This document shows, in pieces, positions 8,935-18,837 of a stretch of 64,000 nt of DNA; within the stretch, counting starts at the first letter, position 1; the number at the start of each line of letters is the position of its first letter. Below the pieces are notes generated by a model that saw nothing but the letters and a program-made list of their open reading frames with translations, was not told where the DNA came from and did no database searches. Origin of the DNA: Planctomyces sp. SH-PL62 (GTDB lineage: Bacteria > Planctomycetota > Planctomycetia > Isosphaerales > Isosphaeraceae); assembly GCF_001610895.1 (NCBI RefSeq), contig NZ_CP011273.1, positions 3,968,001-4,032,000 on the forward strand, read 5' to 3'. A program made the position numbers and the translations under genes.

Positions 8935-11801
8935 TCACCAATTCAAGGGGCGGCGCCACGTCTCGGCGAGTTCGTCCAGGGGGGCGTCGATCACGAGGCC
9001 CCCTTCCAGGCCCTCGACCACGAGCCGGGCGCGGCCGCCGTCGGCCGCCTCGGTCTCGCCGATCCGGGCGAACGGCAGGCCTTTCAGCGTCTCGGCGAGG
9101 GCTTCGAAGCGGGCGGGCTCGACTTCCAGCAGGAACCGCGAGGGGGATTCCGCGAACAGGAGCGTCGCGTCGGCGGCCGCGTCGTCGCCGCGAGGGACGT
9201 CTCGCAGCGAGGCCCGGGCCCCGACGTGGCCGGCGAAGGCCGACTCGGCCAAGGCGACGGCCAGTCCCCCCTCGCTGAGGTCGTGGCAGCTCCGCACGAG
9301 TCCCGACGCGATCGCCCGGTGCAGCGCCCGGAACGTCGCCAGCCCGACCTCGGCGTCGACGGTCGGGACGACTCCCCCTTCGAGGCCGCGGAACTCGGCC
9401 CAGAGCGAGCCGCCGAACTCCGTTCGGGTCGTCCCCAGGAGGACGATCAGGTTCCCCGCCGCCTTGAAGTCCATCGTCGTGCAGCGGCGGACGTCGGGCA
9501 CCTGGCCGATGGCGCTGATGAGCAGGGTCGGGGGGATGGCCAGGCTCTCGCCCTCGTGCGAGTACTCGTTGTACAGGCTGTCCTTGCCGGAGATGAACGG
9601 GGTCTTGTAGGCGAGCGCCAGGTCCCGGCAGGCCTGGGCCGCGAGGACCAGCGAGCCGAGGGTTTCGGGGCGTTCGGGGCTCCCCCAGCAGAAGTTGTCG
9701 AGCAGGGCGATGCGGTCGGGGTCGGCCCCGACGGCGACGCAGTTGCGGACGGCCTCGTCGATGACGCACGCGGCCATGGCGTAGGGATCGAGCCGGCCGT
9801 AGCGAGGGTTGATCCCGCACGAGACCGCCAGGCCGCGGTTCGACCCGACGACCGGCAGGACCACCGAGGCGTCCCCCGGCCCGTCCTCGCGCTCGCCGAC
9901 CAGCGGCTTGATCACGGTGCGGGCCTGGACCTCGTGGTCGTACTGGCGGACGATCCATTCCTTGCTGCAGACGTCCCAGTGGCCGAGGATCTGGAGCAGG
10001 TCGGGCGTGAAGTCGGCCGACGCCGGGGGTTCGATCGGCCGCGACGGGGGGGCGTGAACGTGGCCGAGCGGACGACGTCGGGGCGGCCGTCGTGGAGGAA
10101 GTCCATCGCCAGGTCGCCGACGATCTCCCCCTGGTAGCGGAGCGTGAGCCGGCCGGTCGCGACGAACTCGCCGAGGTCGGTCGCCTCGACCCCCTCCAGC
10201 TCGCAGAGGTCGCGGAATTCGTCCCAGCACTCCGGCGGCACGGCCAGGACCATCCGCTCCTGGGCTTCGGAGATCCAGATTTCGGTGTAAGAGAGTCCCT
10301 GATACTTGAGGGGGGCCTTCTCCAGGTCGACGACCGCGCCGAGGTCGGCGCCCATCTCGCCGACGGCCGAGCTGAATCCCCCCGCGCCGCAGTCGGTCAG
10401 GGAGCGGAAGAGCTCCCGGTCGCGGCCCTGGACGATGACGTCGAGGACCATCTTCTCGGTGATGGCGTTGCCGATCTGGACGGAGCCGCCGGAGAGCGAC
10501 TCGCTCTCGCTGGTGAGCTCGACCGAGCTGAACGTCGCGCCGTGGATGCCGTCGCGGCCGGTGCGCCCGCCGATGGCGACGATGCGGTCGCCGGGCTCGA
10601 CGCTCTTGAACGCCTTGCCTCGGGGCAGGACGCCGACGGTGCCGCAGAAGACCAGGGGGTTCGCCAGGTACGCCGGGTCGACGGCGAGCGCGCCGTTGAC
10701 CGTGGGGATGCCCATGCGGTTGCCGTAGTCCCGCACGCCCGCGACGATCCCCTGGAGGACCCGCTTGGGGTGCAGGACGCCGACGGGGAGCTGGTCCGGC
10801 GACAGGTCCGGGGGGGCGACGCAGAAGACGTCGGTGTTGCAGATCGGCTTGGAGCCCAGGCCGGTCCCCAGGGCGTCTCGGATCACGCCGCCGATGCCGG
10901 TGTTCGCCCCGCCGAAGGGGTCGATGGCGGACGGGTGGTTGTGGGTCTCGACCTTGAAGCAGACGTCGTACTCGTCGTCGAACCGGACGACGCCGGCGTT
11001 GTCGGAGAAGACGCTGACGAGCCAGTCGAGGTCGAGCTCCTGGGTGGCGGCGAAGATCGTCCGTTTGAGGAGGTTGTCGATCGGCGTCCCGTCGAAATCG
11101 ATCCGGCCCCGGAGCGTCTTGTGGGAGCAGTGCTCGCTCCAGGTCTGGGCGATCGTCTCAAGCTCGGCGTCGGTGGGGTCGCGGCCGAGGTCGCGGAAGT
11201 GGGCCTGGATGGTCTTCATCTCGGCCAGGCTGAGCGAGAGCTGGCCGTCCTTGCTCGTCTTGACGAGCGCCTCGTCGTCCATGGCGAGGATCGGGATCTT
11301 GATCAGCGCGAAGTCGTAGGGCTTCCCTTCGCCGAGGCGGTCGAGGTGGAGCGGGCCGACGACGACCTGATCGACGGCCTCGTTCGCCAGGACGCGCTGG
11401 ACCAGCCGGGGGAGCTGCTCGGCGGGGCCTTCGATCCGGTAGCTGCGGATGCTCCGCGCCCCCTCGACGGCGAAGCCCAGGTCGCCGAGGAGGCCGATGA
11501 CGCTCTCCCCCTCGGGGTCGGTCACGCCGGGCTTGGGGAAGACGTGGACGATCGTCGAGGCGGCGGCCTCGACGGCGGGGCAGGGGTCGACCCTGAAGGC
11601 CTCGACGACCGGGTCGACGAGGACCTGGCGGGCGGCGTCCCGGAGGTCGTCGGCCGTGAGGCCCCCCTCGACGAGATATCCGCGGCTGGAGGCGATGCTC
11701 CAGGGGCCGGGGAGCCCGGATTCCACGGCTTCCTGGGCGACTCGAAGACCAGTCGAGTCGGGCTGATCGGACGCGGGTTCGATGTCGAGGTGCCAGAGCA
11801 T
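8935..11801 (-). CDS. purL: Phosphoribosylformylglycinamidine synthase, PurS-PurL fusion, broken by a frameshift
   Basis: Would be about 955 residues. It makes FGAM from FGAR, ATP and ammonia from PurQ. Residues about 90-170 resemble PurS ([14 protein letters not shown]), and the PurL core follows with TWSEHCSHK, the [18 protein letters not shown] substrate/ATP block, and the second half containing KDSLYNEY and [12 protein letters not shown]. The frame is lost at a run of seven G (plus strand) at 10046-10052: the first part runs 11801 to about 10047 and the second runs on to the stop at 8935. Adding one base restores a continuous protein through [20 protein letters not shown]. Because both halves are intact and the step is essential for purine synthesis, a homopolymer read error is likelier than a true pseudogene. 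Confidence 0.9.
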
Positions 11802-11866
11802 GCTTGATTTCAACACACAAGAGGAGGTTTTCGTGGTTCGTTCGCGAGCGGGAGGGCGGGGTGCGG

Positions 11867-12826
11867 CTACGCCTCGGGGAATTTCTGGGATTCGAAGAGC
11901 GAGCGGCGGGCGCGGGCGTCGTTCCACCAGCGGCGGATCGACTCCTCGTCGTCGTTCATCAGGGCGTATTTGAGCGAGGAGAGCCGGTCCTGGAGCTTGC
12001 CCACGGCGTTCATCAAGGGGCCGCGATTGTCCCGGAAGATGGCCGTCCAGAGTTCGGTGTCGGCGCCGGCGACGCGGGTGCCGTCGCGGAAGGCGCCGGC
12101 GGCGAGCGGGAGCCAGTCGGCGGGGACGGTGGCCGCGAGCGACGCCGCCAGGGCGTGCGGCAGGTGGCTGGTGTAGGCCACCACCTCGTCGTGCTCGGCG
12201 GGCCCCATCTCGATGATCCGGGTCCCCAGGCTCGACCAGAATTCGCGGGCTCGACGCAGGCGGTCGGGGGCCGTGCGGGTCGAGGGGGTCAGGACGCAGA
12301 CGCGGCCTTCGTAGAGATCCGCGCGGGCGAAGGCCGACCCGGAACGCTCGGAGCCGGCCAGGGGGTGGGCGGCGACGAACATCTCGGCGGCGCGGGGCAG
12401 CTTGTCGACCGCCTCCACGATGGCCCGCTTCGTGCTGCCGGCGTCGGTGATGAGGGCCCCCCTCGGGGCCGCATCGGCGGCGCGTCGGACGTCCTCGGCG
12501 ACCCGGCCGACGGGAGTGCAGACGACGACGACGTCGGCCCTGGAGACCCCGTCCGCCATGTCGGTCGTCGCCCGGTCGATCGCGCCTCGCGCGCGGGCCT
12601 GCTCCAAACTTCCCATGTCGCGGCCCACGCCGACGACCTCGTCCACCAGCCCTCGGTCACGCAGGGCCATCCCGATCGACCCGCCGATCAGACCGACGCC
12701 CACCACGGCGACTGTTCCCAGACGGTCCAAATCTGCCCCCTCGCCCTGGATGCCGACGTCGTCCGAGCCAAATCCGGAATGGCGGAGAGGGGGCCTTTCG
12801 GCTTCCCGCCACGCCTGAACCTTCAT
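11867..12826 (-). CDS. tyrA: Prephenate (or arogenate) dehydrogenase
   Basis: 319 residues. An NAD(P)-dependent oxidative decarboxylase of tyrosine biosynthesis. Seen: the Rossmann motif [11 protein letters not shown] (glycines at about 43-48), the TDAGSTK block, the catalytic-His [11 protein letters not shown] motif, and [14 protein letters not shown] of the helical C-terminal domain. Substrate preference cannot be called. The ATG used leaves about 37 residues before the Rossmann fold, so the true start may be a little further inside. It is transcribed divergently from the FHA membrane protein and upstream of purL, with a 65-base gap to purL. Confidence 0.93.
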   Translation of the reverse strand: MKVQAWREAERPPLRHSGFGSDDVGIQGEGADLDRLGTVAVVGVGLIGGSIGMALRDRGLVDEVVGVGRDMGSLEQARARGAIDRATTDMADGVSRADVVVVCTPVGRVAEDVRRAADAAPRGALITDAGSTKRAIVEAVDKLPRAAEMFVAAHPLAGSERSGSAFARADLYEGRVCVLTPSTRTAPDRLRRAREFWSSLGTRIIEMGPAEHDEVVAYTSHLPHALAASLAATVPADWLPLAAGAFRDGTRVAGADTELWTAIFRDNRGPLMNAVGKLQDRLSSLKYALMNDDEESIRRWWNDARARRSLFESQKFPEA

Positions 12827-13046
12827 CCTATCATCTTAGCGACCCCGACGAGGCAAGACGAGACGGATATCCGGGAGGGGCGCGCCTCCCGTGCGATCCT
12901 CGGCCCCGCCGACGACCCGGCCTACGATTGAGAGCGGGACGGCCCGGTCGAGCCTCGACGCACCGAGCTGTCGGCCCCGCGCCCTGGCGATTAGAATCGC
13001 TCGGTCGAGCGAAATCTTCGTCGTCATCCGAGGGGGTGCGTCGTCC

Positions 13047-14378
13047 ATGTCGAGCACGCTGACCATCGGTTCGAACTTCGAGTGCGACCTGGCGATCGGC
13101 GTCCCCTCGGTCTCCGGACGACACTGTCGCTTGACCCGAGAAGGGCCGACGATCTTCCTGGAGGATCTGGGCTCGCGAAACGGGACGTACCTGAACGGGA
13201 ATCGGATCGTCGGGGATGCGCGGGCCGTCATCGCGGCGACGGACGTCGTGCACCTGGGGAGCCATCTCCTCGACCTGGATGCGGCGCTCGCGCGGCTTCC
13301 GCTCGACGAGGCGCCTCCGCCGACGACCCTGACCTTTCGGGGCCGCGAGATGGTGATCGGCCGGACGGCCGGATGCGACCTCGTCGTCGACCTGCCGATG
13401 ATCTCGATGCGGCACGCCCGGCTTTACCGATCCGGGGCGGACGTCCTGATCGAGGACCTGGGCTCGTCGAACGGGACGTTCGTCGACGGCCGCCGGATCG
13501 AGGGGGCCGCGGTCGTGCCGCCCGGTCGGCTGATCGGCCTCGGGTCGGCCTCGATTCGGCTGGACGAGGGCTCGTGGACGTGGGACAGGGCCGAGCCCGC
13601 ACCGAGCGTTCCGGAGGCCGGCGCGGGAAGGGGGGCGATCCGGCCGGAGACCGCCGTCGCGGTGGTCCTCGCCCTCGTCGCGGCACCGCTCGTGGTGACC
13701 ACTCTCGTCGCCGCCTCGGCCGCCGGGGGGGCGACGCGGATCTTCGGCCTGGCGCTTGCCGCACCCGCGCTGGGGTTTTTGGACGCGGCCGTCGTCTCTT
13801 CCCTTGCCGTCGCCCTGGGCCGGCGGGGCGTCGGAGCGTCCCGATCGCCGGGGCGGTCGGTCGCCGTCGCGGCGATCGGCGTCGTCCAGTGTCTGACGCT
13901 GTGGCTCCTCGGCCGATGGCTGGGAGACCTGAACGGAGCGGGAGCGTCCGCACTTCTCGTGCTGGCCCTGGCCGCATTCGTCGGCGCGGCGGCGGGGTTC
14001 GTCGTGGTCGCGTACGTCCCGGGTGCTCCGGTCGTCTGGGTGGTTACGTCGGCGGCCTGGATCCTGACGATCGGGCTGCTGGGAGGCTTTGCCCCGGAGC
14101 TTCCGACCTCCCTCCGGCCGGCGACGGCGCTCTCGCCGACGCGATGGGCGTTCGAGGGCCTGCTGACGCTGGCGTCGCGCGGGAGGCACGCGGCGGGGGA
14201 GCCGGGGGCCGATCTGGTGGAGCGTTATTTCCCGGCGGACTCCGACCGGATGGGGCTCCCGGCCGCCTGCGCGGCGATGGCCCTGGCGGCGGTCGGGCTG
14301 GCGGCCGTCGCCGCGGGTCGGCCGCTCGTCGTCCGAGGGGGGGCGGCACCGGCGGGAACGGCCTTTTTCTCGGGCTGA
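13047..14378 (+). CDS. Double-FHA protein with an ABC-2-like membrane domain but no ATPase
   Basis: 443 residues. Two FHA domains, which bind phosphothreonine peptides: one at residues about 1-80 with SGRH and DLGSRNGTYLNG, the other at about 90-175 with GR, SMRH and DLGSSNGTFVDG. From about residue 205 to the end there are some six hydrophobic segments, with LSPTRWAFEGLL late in the domain, as in ABC-2-type membrane regions of FHA-linked transporters. The ATP-binding cassette normally between the parts is absent. The start is an ATG with GAGGGGG upstream. Its 3' end overlaps the M48 protease gene by 154 bases antiparallel. It probably responds to the nearby Ser/Thr kinases; the transport role is unproven. 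Confidence 0.82.
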   Translation: MSSTLTIGSNFECDLAIGVPSVSGRHCRLTREGPTIFLEDLGSRNGTYLNGNRIVGDARAVIAATDVVHLGSHLLDLDAALARLPLDEAPPPTTLTFRGREMVIGRTAGCDLVVDLPMISMRHARLYRSGADVLIEDLGSSNGTFVDGRRIEGAAVVPPGRLIGLGSASIRLDEGSWTWDRAEPAPSVPEAGAGRGAIRPETAVAVVLALVAAPLVVTTLVAASAAGGATRIFGLALAAPALGFLDAAVVSSLAVALGRRGVGASRSPGRSVAVAAIGVVQCLTLWLLGRWLGDLNGAGASALLVLALAAFVGAAAGFVVVAYVPGAPVVWVVTSAAWILTIGLLGGFAPELPTSLRPATALSPTRWAFEGLLTLASRGRHAAGEPGADLVERYFPADSDRMGLPAACAAMALAAVGLAAVAAGRPLVVRGGAAPAGTAFFSG

Positions 14379-15373
14379 ACGAGGCGATCCTTGAGCCGTT
14401 TGAGTCGGGCGGCCGCCATCGGGTGGGCGCGATACTGGAAATCGAAGAGCGGGACGCCGGGATTCCGCTCGAGCGTCGCGCCGCCTTGCAGGAATCCGTT
14501 GGCCCCGGCGTAGCGGTCCAACTTCATCAGGAACGTCAGGCACTCGCGTCTCGAATGGCGGAGCGCCCGCAGCTGCTCGAGGGCCCAGTCGTCGGCCTCG
14601 TATTCGAACGATTGGCCGTAGGATCGCGGGAAGATGAACAGATAGAAGAGTTCCAGCGTTCCGTAAGGCATCTCCCGGAAGGGGGGGGCTCGCAGACATC
14701 GGATCGCATGCCCGCGATCGACGTGCCGGATCTCATGGGCCAGGGCGAACTGGAGGGACGGGGCCTGGTCTTCGCTGATCCACCTCATGAGCCCGCGAGT
14801 GACGTAGACGTAGCCGCCGGGGTGCGAGAAGGCGTTGACCGCGTCCGAATCCAGGATGAAGAAGCGGTACTCCAACTCCGCGTCTTTTCGCTCGCGAGCT
14901 TCCAGGATCGGCCCGGCCGCGTCGAGCAGCCGGCGTTCCATCGACTCGTCCTGGAACGGGCGGTTGAGTTCCGGGAGCATGACCATCTGGTGGAGTTGCG
15001 CCCCCAACTCCGATTCCTGCTCCACGGTGATCCGTTCGAGGTCCCACTTCCGCTTCGCCGCGGCGCTCGCGAAGAAAGGATGGATGGCCTCCAGGCCGGG
15101 GAGCTTCGAGGCGGCGACCGGCTCGGCCGGCGAGGGGGCGGGATCGGGGATTCGCGCAACGGGGATGGGGGGGCTCGGCTCCGCGGGGACGGGGGCCGGG
15201 GGGAGCGCCGGCGCTTCCTCGACTCGGACGTCGGGCGCGACGGACGCCGCCTCGGCCCGGGGCTCTCGGTCTTTCAGGGCCTGGCGATGCGCGCGGCCCA
15301 GCGAGCCCACGATCCCGGAGGAGGCGATCAGATAGAGGAGGAATGCGGCGGCGATCCCTGCGGTCCTGGCCAC
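14225..15373 (-). CDS. M48-family zinc metalloprotease, membrane anchored
   Basis: 382 residues from a GTG with CCGGAG 8 bases upstream. An N-terminal hydrophobic helix (IAAAFLLYLIASSGIVGSL) is a signal anchor, then a Pro/Ala-rich linker to about residue 90 and the peptidase domain. The zinc motif is HEIRH, with the third ligand probably the Glu in FEYEADDWAL, and NAFSHPGGYVYVTRGLM precedes it, as in M48 (HtpX/Ste24/YggG-like) proteins. The last ~50 residues are low-complexity and are encoded entirely opposite the end of the FHA gene. It likely cleaves proteins at the cell envelope. Confidence 0.88.
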   Translation of the reverse strand: MARTAGIAAAFLLYLIASSGIVGSLGRAHRQALKDREPRAEAASVAPDVRVEEAPALPPAPVPAEPSPPIPVARIPDPAPSPAEPVAASKLPGLEAIHPFFASAAAKRKWDLERITVEQESELGAQLHQMVMLPELNRPFQDESMERRLLDAAGPILEARERKDAELEYRFFILDSDAVNAFSHPGGYVYVTRGLMRWISEDQAPSLQFALAHEIRHVDRGHAIRCLRAPPFREMPYGTLELFYLFIFPRSYGQSFEYEADDWALEQLRALRHSRRECLTFLMKLDRYAGANGFLQGGATLERNPGVPLFDFQYRAHPMAAARLKRLKDRLVQPEKKAVPAGAAPPRTTSGRPAATAASPTAARAIAAQAAGSPIRSESAGK

Positions 15374-15395
15374 GTGCGTCGCTCCGGACTTCGGG

Positions 15396-16388
15396 TCAAC
15401 GAGGCTCGGCGTCGTCCGCGACGCCTTCCTTCACCATTTCGTAATGGATCCAGAGCTTGGAGTACAGCTCCCGGAAGACGGCTTTCTCGTCCGCGGTCGT
15501 CGCGGCAGCGAACTGGAGGTGATGATTGCGCATGTATTCGCGGAGGTCGTTGACGGACGTCCCCGCGTACAGGTCCAGATCGCCGAGCGCGCGCTGGAGC
15601 TTGTGCGTCTTGAGCATCTCCACCGTGCGCTCAAGCTCCCGAATCGTCCCGCTGGCTTCGAGGTTGCGGCGGTCGTCGGGCCGGTCGCGGAAGGCTCGCT
15701 CCAAATCGTCGGCGAGGTTCCGAACCGCGAGGGCCAGCTTGTCGATCGCCACGATCTGCATCGCCCCGTCGACCTCCTGCTCCAGGACGAGCTCGAGCGC
15801 GGTTTCATAATCGCAGCGGACGCCGTCGAACCGTGGGTCCTGGAACGCCGGCGGCCATTCGCCGCGCTCCTTGAGGGCGAGCCGATGCATCGAGAAGCTC
15901 TGCGTGCCGACCGTCGCCAGCTTGAAAGGGATCCGACGCACCTCGTCGACCGTCAGGGGGATCGAAGTCGACTTGTGGAACGATTCCGGGATGAGGCCGG
16001 AGTTGATCTTCTCCAGCACCGCGTTGAGTGCGTCTCCGCCGTCGACGTCGCGGGCCTCCGGCGAGTTGAGGATCCGGTCGTGATACTCCTTGTAATTGAC
16101 GAGACGGCGTTGCTGCATCGCGGCGCGGTGTCGCGCGTTGCGCCGGTTCTCGCGCTCCAGCACCGCCGAGACGTACTCATTCAGACGGATCCAGGTGTCG
16201 GTGCGCACCGACTCCGCCCCGGCCAGGTTGATCTCCGCTTCGCTGAACCCTACCGCGGCGTCGGCCAGAGACCGGATGTAGTCCGCCTCGGGGTTCTGAT
16301 TGGTCTGCTGCATGAACAACGCCTGCGCTCCGGCCGACGAGGGCACGCCCACGGCCAGGAGCAATGCGAGGATCGCTCTCTTCCTCAT
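15396..16388 (-). CDS. Secreted protein of unknown function
   Basis: 330 residues starting at the ATG at 16388, which has a perfect AGGAGG 7 bases upstream (a TTG two codons earlier is less likely). A signal peptide (RKRAILALLLAVGVPSSAGA) is followed by a charged, largely helical protein rich in Arg, Glu and Leu; ERENRRNARHRAAMQQRR and later Leu/Arg-rich stretches suggest coiled coil. I do not recognise a domain. It starts the run that ends with the M48 protease (22 bases to the protease start), so the two are probably co-transcribed. Confidence 0.75.
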   Translation of the reverse strand: MRKRAILALLLAVGVPSSAGAQALFMQQTNQNPEADYIRSLADAAVGFSEAEINLAGAESVRTDTWIRLNEYVSAVLERENRRNARHRAAMQQRRLVNYKEYHDRILNSPEARDVDGGDALNAVLEKINSGLIPESFHKSTSIPLTVDEVRRIPFKLATVGTQSFSMHRLALKERGEWPPAFQDPRFDGVRCDYETALELVLEQEVDGAMQIVAIDKLALAVRNLADDLERAFRDRPDDRRNLEASGTIRELERTVEMLKTHKLQRALGDLDLYAGTSVNDLREYMRNHHLQFAAATTADEKAVFRELYSKLWIHYEMVKEGVADDAEPR

Positions 16389-16493
16389 CGGCAAGCCTCC
16401 TCTTTATCTACATTGCAGTCGACTCGGGGGCGACCCGTGAGGGGGGCGAGCTTTCGCGAACCCTCCCGACCGTCGGCGGTCGACGGAGCGGGC

Positions 16494-18803
16494 TCAGCGC
16501 GCTCCCTGGATCTGGCGGATGGATTCTTGATAGTCTCGTTCGTGCTGCTGGATCGCGCGTCCCGACTGGGCGGCCACCTCATTGAAGAAGGCGTTGGCTT
16601 CGGCCCACCGGTGCGCTGCGGCCTTGTTCGATCGGGCCGCCTTCAACTTGTCGCGAATCATCGCGACGAACTTGTCCTCGCCCCCCATTCGCTCGACCCA
16701 TTTCGGGCCGTCGCCGAAACCGATTTCCGCGTCGTTCGGGGTCGTCTTGATCGAGCGGAAGCTCTCGCCGTAGTTCCCCGCGGCCAATCTCACCGCGTCG
16801 TAGCCGATGAGCACTTCGAGCGCCACGATCGTGAGGCTCGGCGGGGCCGCCGACCTTGGGGCGTCGACCCGGACCCTTGCGACGGTGGGCATCACCGGCT
16901 TCGGGGACGGCCTCACCCCCAGGTCGGCGACGACCCGCTCGAACTTCTGCGCCATCGCCCCGTCGACCATCAAGCGGGCGTCGCTTTTCATGATCGCGCC
17001 GTTCCCTTCGCTGACGGTCCATCCGTCCTTCGTCTTCAGTCGAACGCCGATGCCTCCGGGGATGTTCGACGCTCGCTTGAAGGGAGTCGTGGCGATCACC
17101 AGGACGTCGGCGATCTCGACCTCCTGGCCGTGATATCGGGCCAGGTCCTCCAGGAGACGGTCCAGGTCGACGGCTCCCTCGATGACCGGGGCGGCGTCCT
17201 TGGGGCCCAACTCGCTCGGTTGGGAGGCGGAGGGATCCGCGGGCACGACGTCGGTGGAGGAGGCGGGCGCCGGTTCGGGAGTCGGTGGGACCTCGACCTG
17301 AACCGGGACGGCGGGCCTCGCCTGGAAACCCGGACTCTGCGGAGCGCCCGGTGGTTCGGTCGGTCGGTGTGCCATCAACGGGGCGGACGGCCCGCTTTCG
17401 ATCGTCCGTTTCCCGATCGCGCTGCTGATCGCGGCCACGATTTCGACGAGGTCGGAGGCGTCCCCCTCGTAGTGGGCCTCGCCCACCTCGGTGGGAAGAG
17501 CGGGAGTCGTTCCCGAGTGGGTCGTCGCGGCGGCGGGCGACGGCATGGCAGTGGGCGTGAGAAGGCGCCAGGCCGTCGGCGCTCCGACAATGAGAAGCGA
17601 TGCCGCGGCCGCAGTGGCGAGCCAGGGCCGTCGTCCCTTGAATCCGGCCGCGCCCTCGTTCGTCCCGTCCTCGTTCGCCAGGTCGTCGGCCTCGTACGGG
17701 GACTCTCGGGAGGCCGGCGTCGAGGACGACGGGCGTTCCTTCGCCAGTTCGTACCCCCGCGTCGCATCGAAAAAGGGGACGAGGGCGTCCGCGACCTCGG
17801 CCGGCGTCTGGAAGCGATGCGCCGGATCCTTGGCGATCATCTTCGCGACCAGGGCCGACAGCTCGGTCGGGACGTCGGGACGGAGGGTGTCGAGTGGTTT
17901 CGCAATTCTCGAATGGTGCGCCTGCAGCAACTCGTAGAGGCTCTCGGCCCTGAAGGGTGGGCGGCCGGTCAGGAGGCAGTAGAGAGTACAGCCCAGGCTG
18001 TAGATGTCGGCCCTGACGTCGGCCTCGCGGGGGTTTACGGTTTGCTCGGGGGCGATGTAATGGGGCGTTCCAAGGATCTCGCCTTCGTGCGTGAGGCCGC
18101 CGTCGATGCCGGTCTCGCTGGTGAGTTTCGCCAGGCCGAAGTCGAGGATCTTGACTACCGGGCGATTCGCCTCGCGCGTCAGCATCAGGTTGCGGGGTTT
18201 GACGTCGCGGTGCACCAGCCCACGTTCGTGGGCGTGCTGGAGTCCCAGCGCCGCCTGGTGGATGAAGTTGCAAGCGACCGGGACGGCGAGCGGGCCATGA
18301 CGCTCGATCAGCTTGGCCAGATCGTGGCCCTTCACGTACTCCATCGCGAGGACGACGCACTCGCCGAATCGCGTCGCCGCGAGGGCCGCCACGATGTTCG
18401 GGTGGCGGAGTTGGGCCGCGGCCCGGATCTCGCGGTGGAATCGGTCCAGGACCCCCTTCCGTTTCACCAGATGGGCTCCGACGACCTTGAGGACCTCCTT
18501 CCGACCCATGAGCCTGTTCTCGGCCAGGTAGACGACCCCCATGCCGCCCCGCCCCAACTCGCGCAGGATCTCGTAGTCGGGATGTTCGAGGAGTTCCCTC
18601 GGTATCGCGTCGAAGGACGCTGAGGACGAGGCCTCCCCCCCCGGATCGATCTTCCGGTCGGCAAAGTGGGCCGCCCGCCTGCGACAGCCCTCGCAGGCGG
18701 CCAGATGCGCCTCGACGGGGCCTCGCAGCATGGCGTCGATCGTCCCCTGGCTGAACGAGACGAGCGTCTGGTCGGTCGGGTGTTGTGTGGGGCTCGAGGA
18801 CAT
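16494..18803 (-). CDS. Transmembrane Ser/Thr protein kinase with an N-terminal zinc-finger motif
   Basis: 769 residues. The start at 18803 is preferred for the GAAGGG site upstream. Near the N-terminus HLAACEGCRRR resembles the HxxxCxxC of anti-sigma zinc fingers. The Hanks-type kinase spans about 78-345: GRGGMG loop (84-89), Lys106, HRD with Asp200, DFG with Asp221, and GTPHYIAPEQ. After an acidic linker, one transmembrane helix at about 394-412 leads to a ~350-residue outer part: a Pro-rich spacer, then a domain beginning VDLDRLLEDLARYHGQEVEI that I do not recognise. The domain order suggests an envelope-sensing kinase. FHA genes next to it are candidate partners. Confidence 0.93.
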   Translation of the reverse strand: MSSSPTQHPTDQTLVSFSQGTIDAMLRGPVEAHLAACEGCRRRAAHFADRKIDPGGEASSSASFDAIPRELLEHPDYEILRELGRGGMGVVYLAENRLMGRKEVLKVVGAHLVKRKGVLDRFHREIRAAAQLRHPNIVAALAATRFGECVVLAMEYVKGHDLAKLIERHGPLAVPVACNFIHQAALGLQHAHERGLVHRDVKPRNLMLTREANRPVVKILDFGLAKLTSETGIDGGLTHEGEILGTPHYIAPEQTVNPREADVRADIYSLGCTLYCLLTGRPPFRAESLYELLQAHHSRIAKPLDTLRPDVPTELSALVAKMIAKDPAHRFQTPAEVADALVPFFDATRGYELAKERPSSSTPASRESPYEADDLANEDGTNEGAAGFKGRRPWLATAAAASLLIVGAPTAWRLLTPTAMPSPAAATTHSGTTPALPTEVGEAHYEGDASDLVEIVAAISSAIGKRTIESGPSAPLMAHRPTEPPGAPQSPGFQARPAVPVQVEVPPTPEPAPASSTDVVPADPSASQPSELGPKDAAPVIEGAVDLDRLLEDLARYHGQEVEIADVLVIATTPFKRASNIPGGIGVRLKTKDGWTVSEGNGAIMKSDARLMVDGAMAQKFERVVADLGVRPSPKPVMPTVARVRVDAPRSAAPPSLTIVALEVLIGYDAVRLAAGNYGESFRSIKTTPNDAEIGFGDGPKWVERMGGEDKFVAMIRDKLKAARSNKAAAHRWAEANAFFNEVAAQSGRAIQQHERDYQESIRQIQGAR

Positions 18804-18837
18804 CAACAACCCTTCGATGGACGGGCGGACGAACGAG

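Noticed and set aside
10092-11807. A 571-codon plus-strand frame opposite purL
   Set aside because: No domain; a shadow of PurL motifs on the other strand.
15444-18623. A 1059-codon open frame on the plus strand opposite the secreted unknown and the kinase
   Set aside because: The translation is rich in Arg/Asp/Val without domains and mirrors the minus-strand genes, which have clear motifs; long antisense frames are expected at this GC content.
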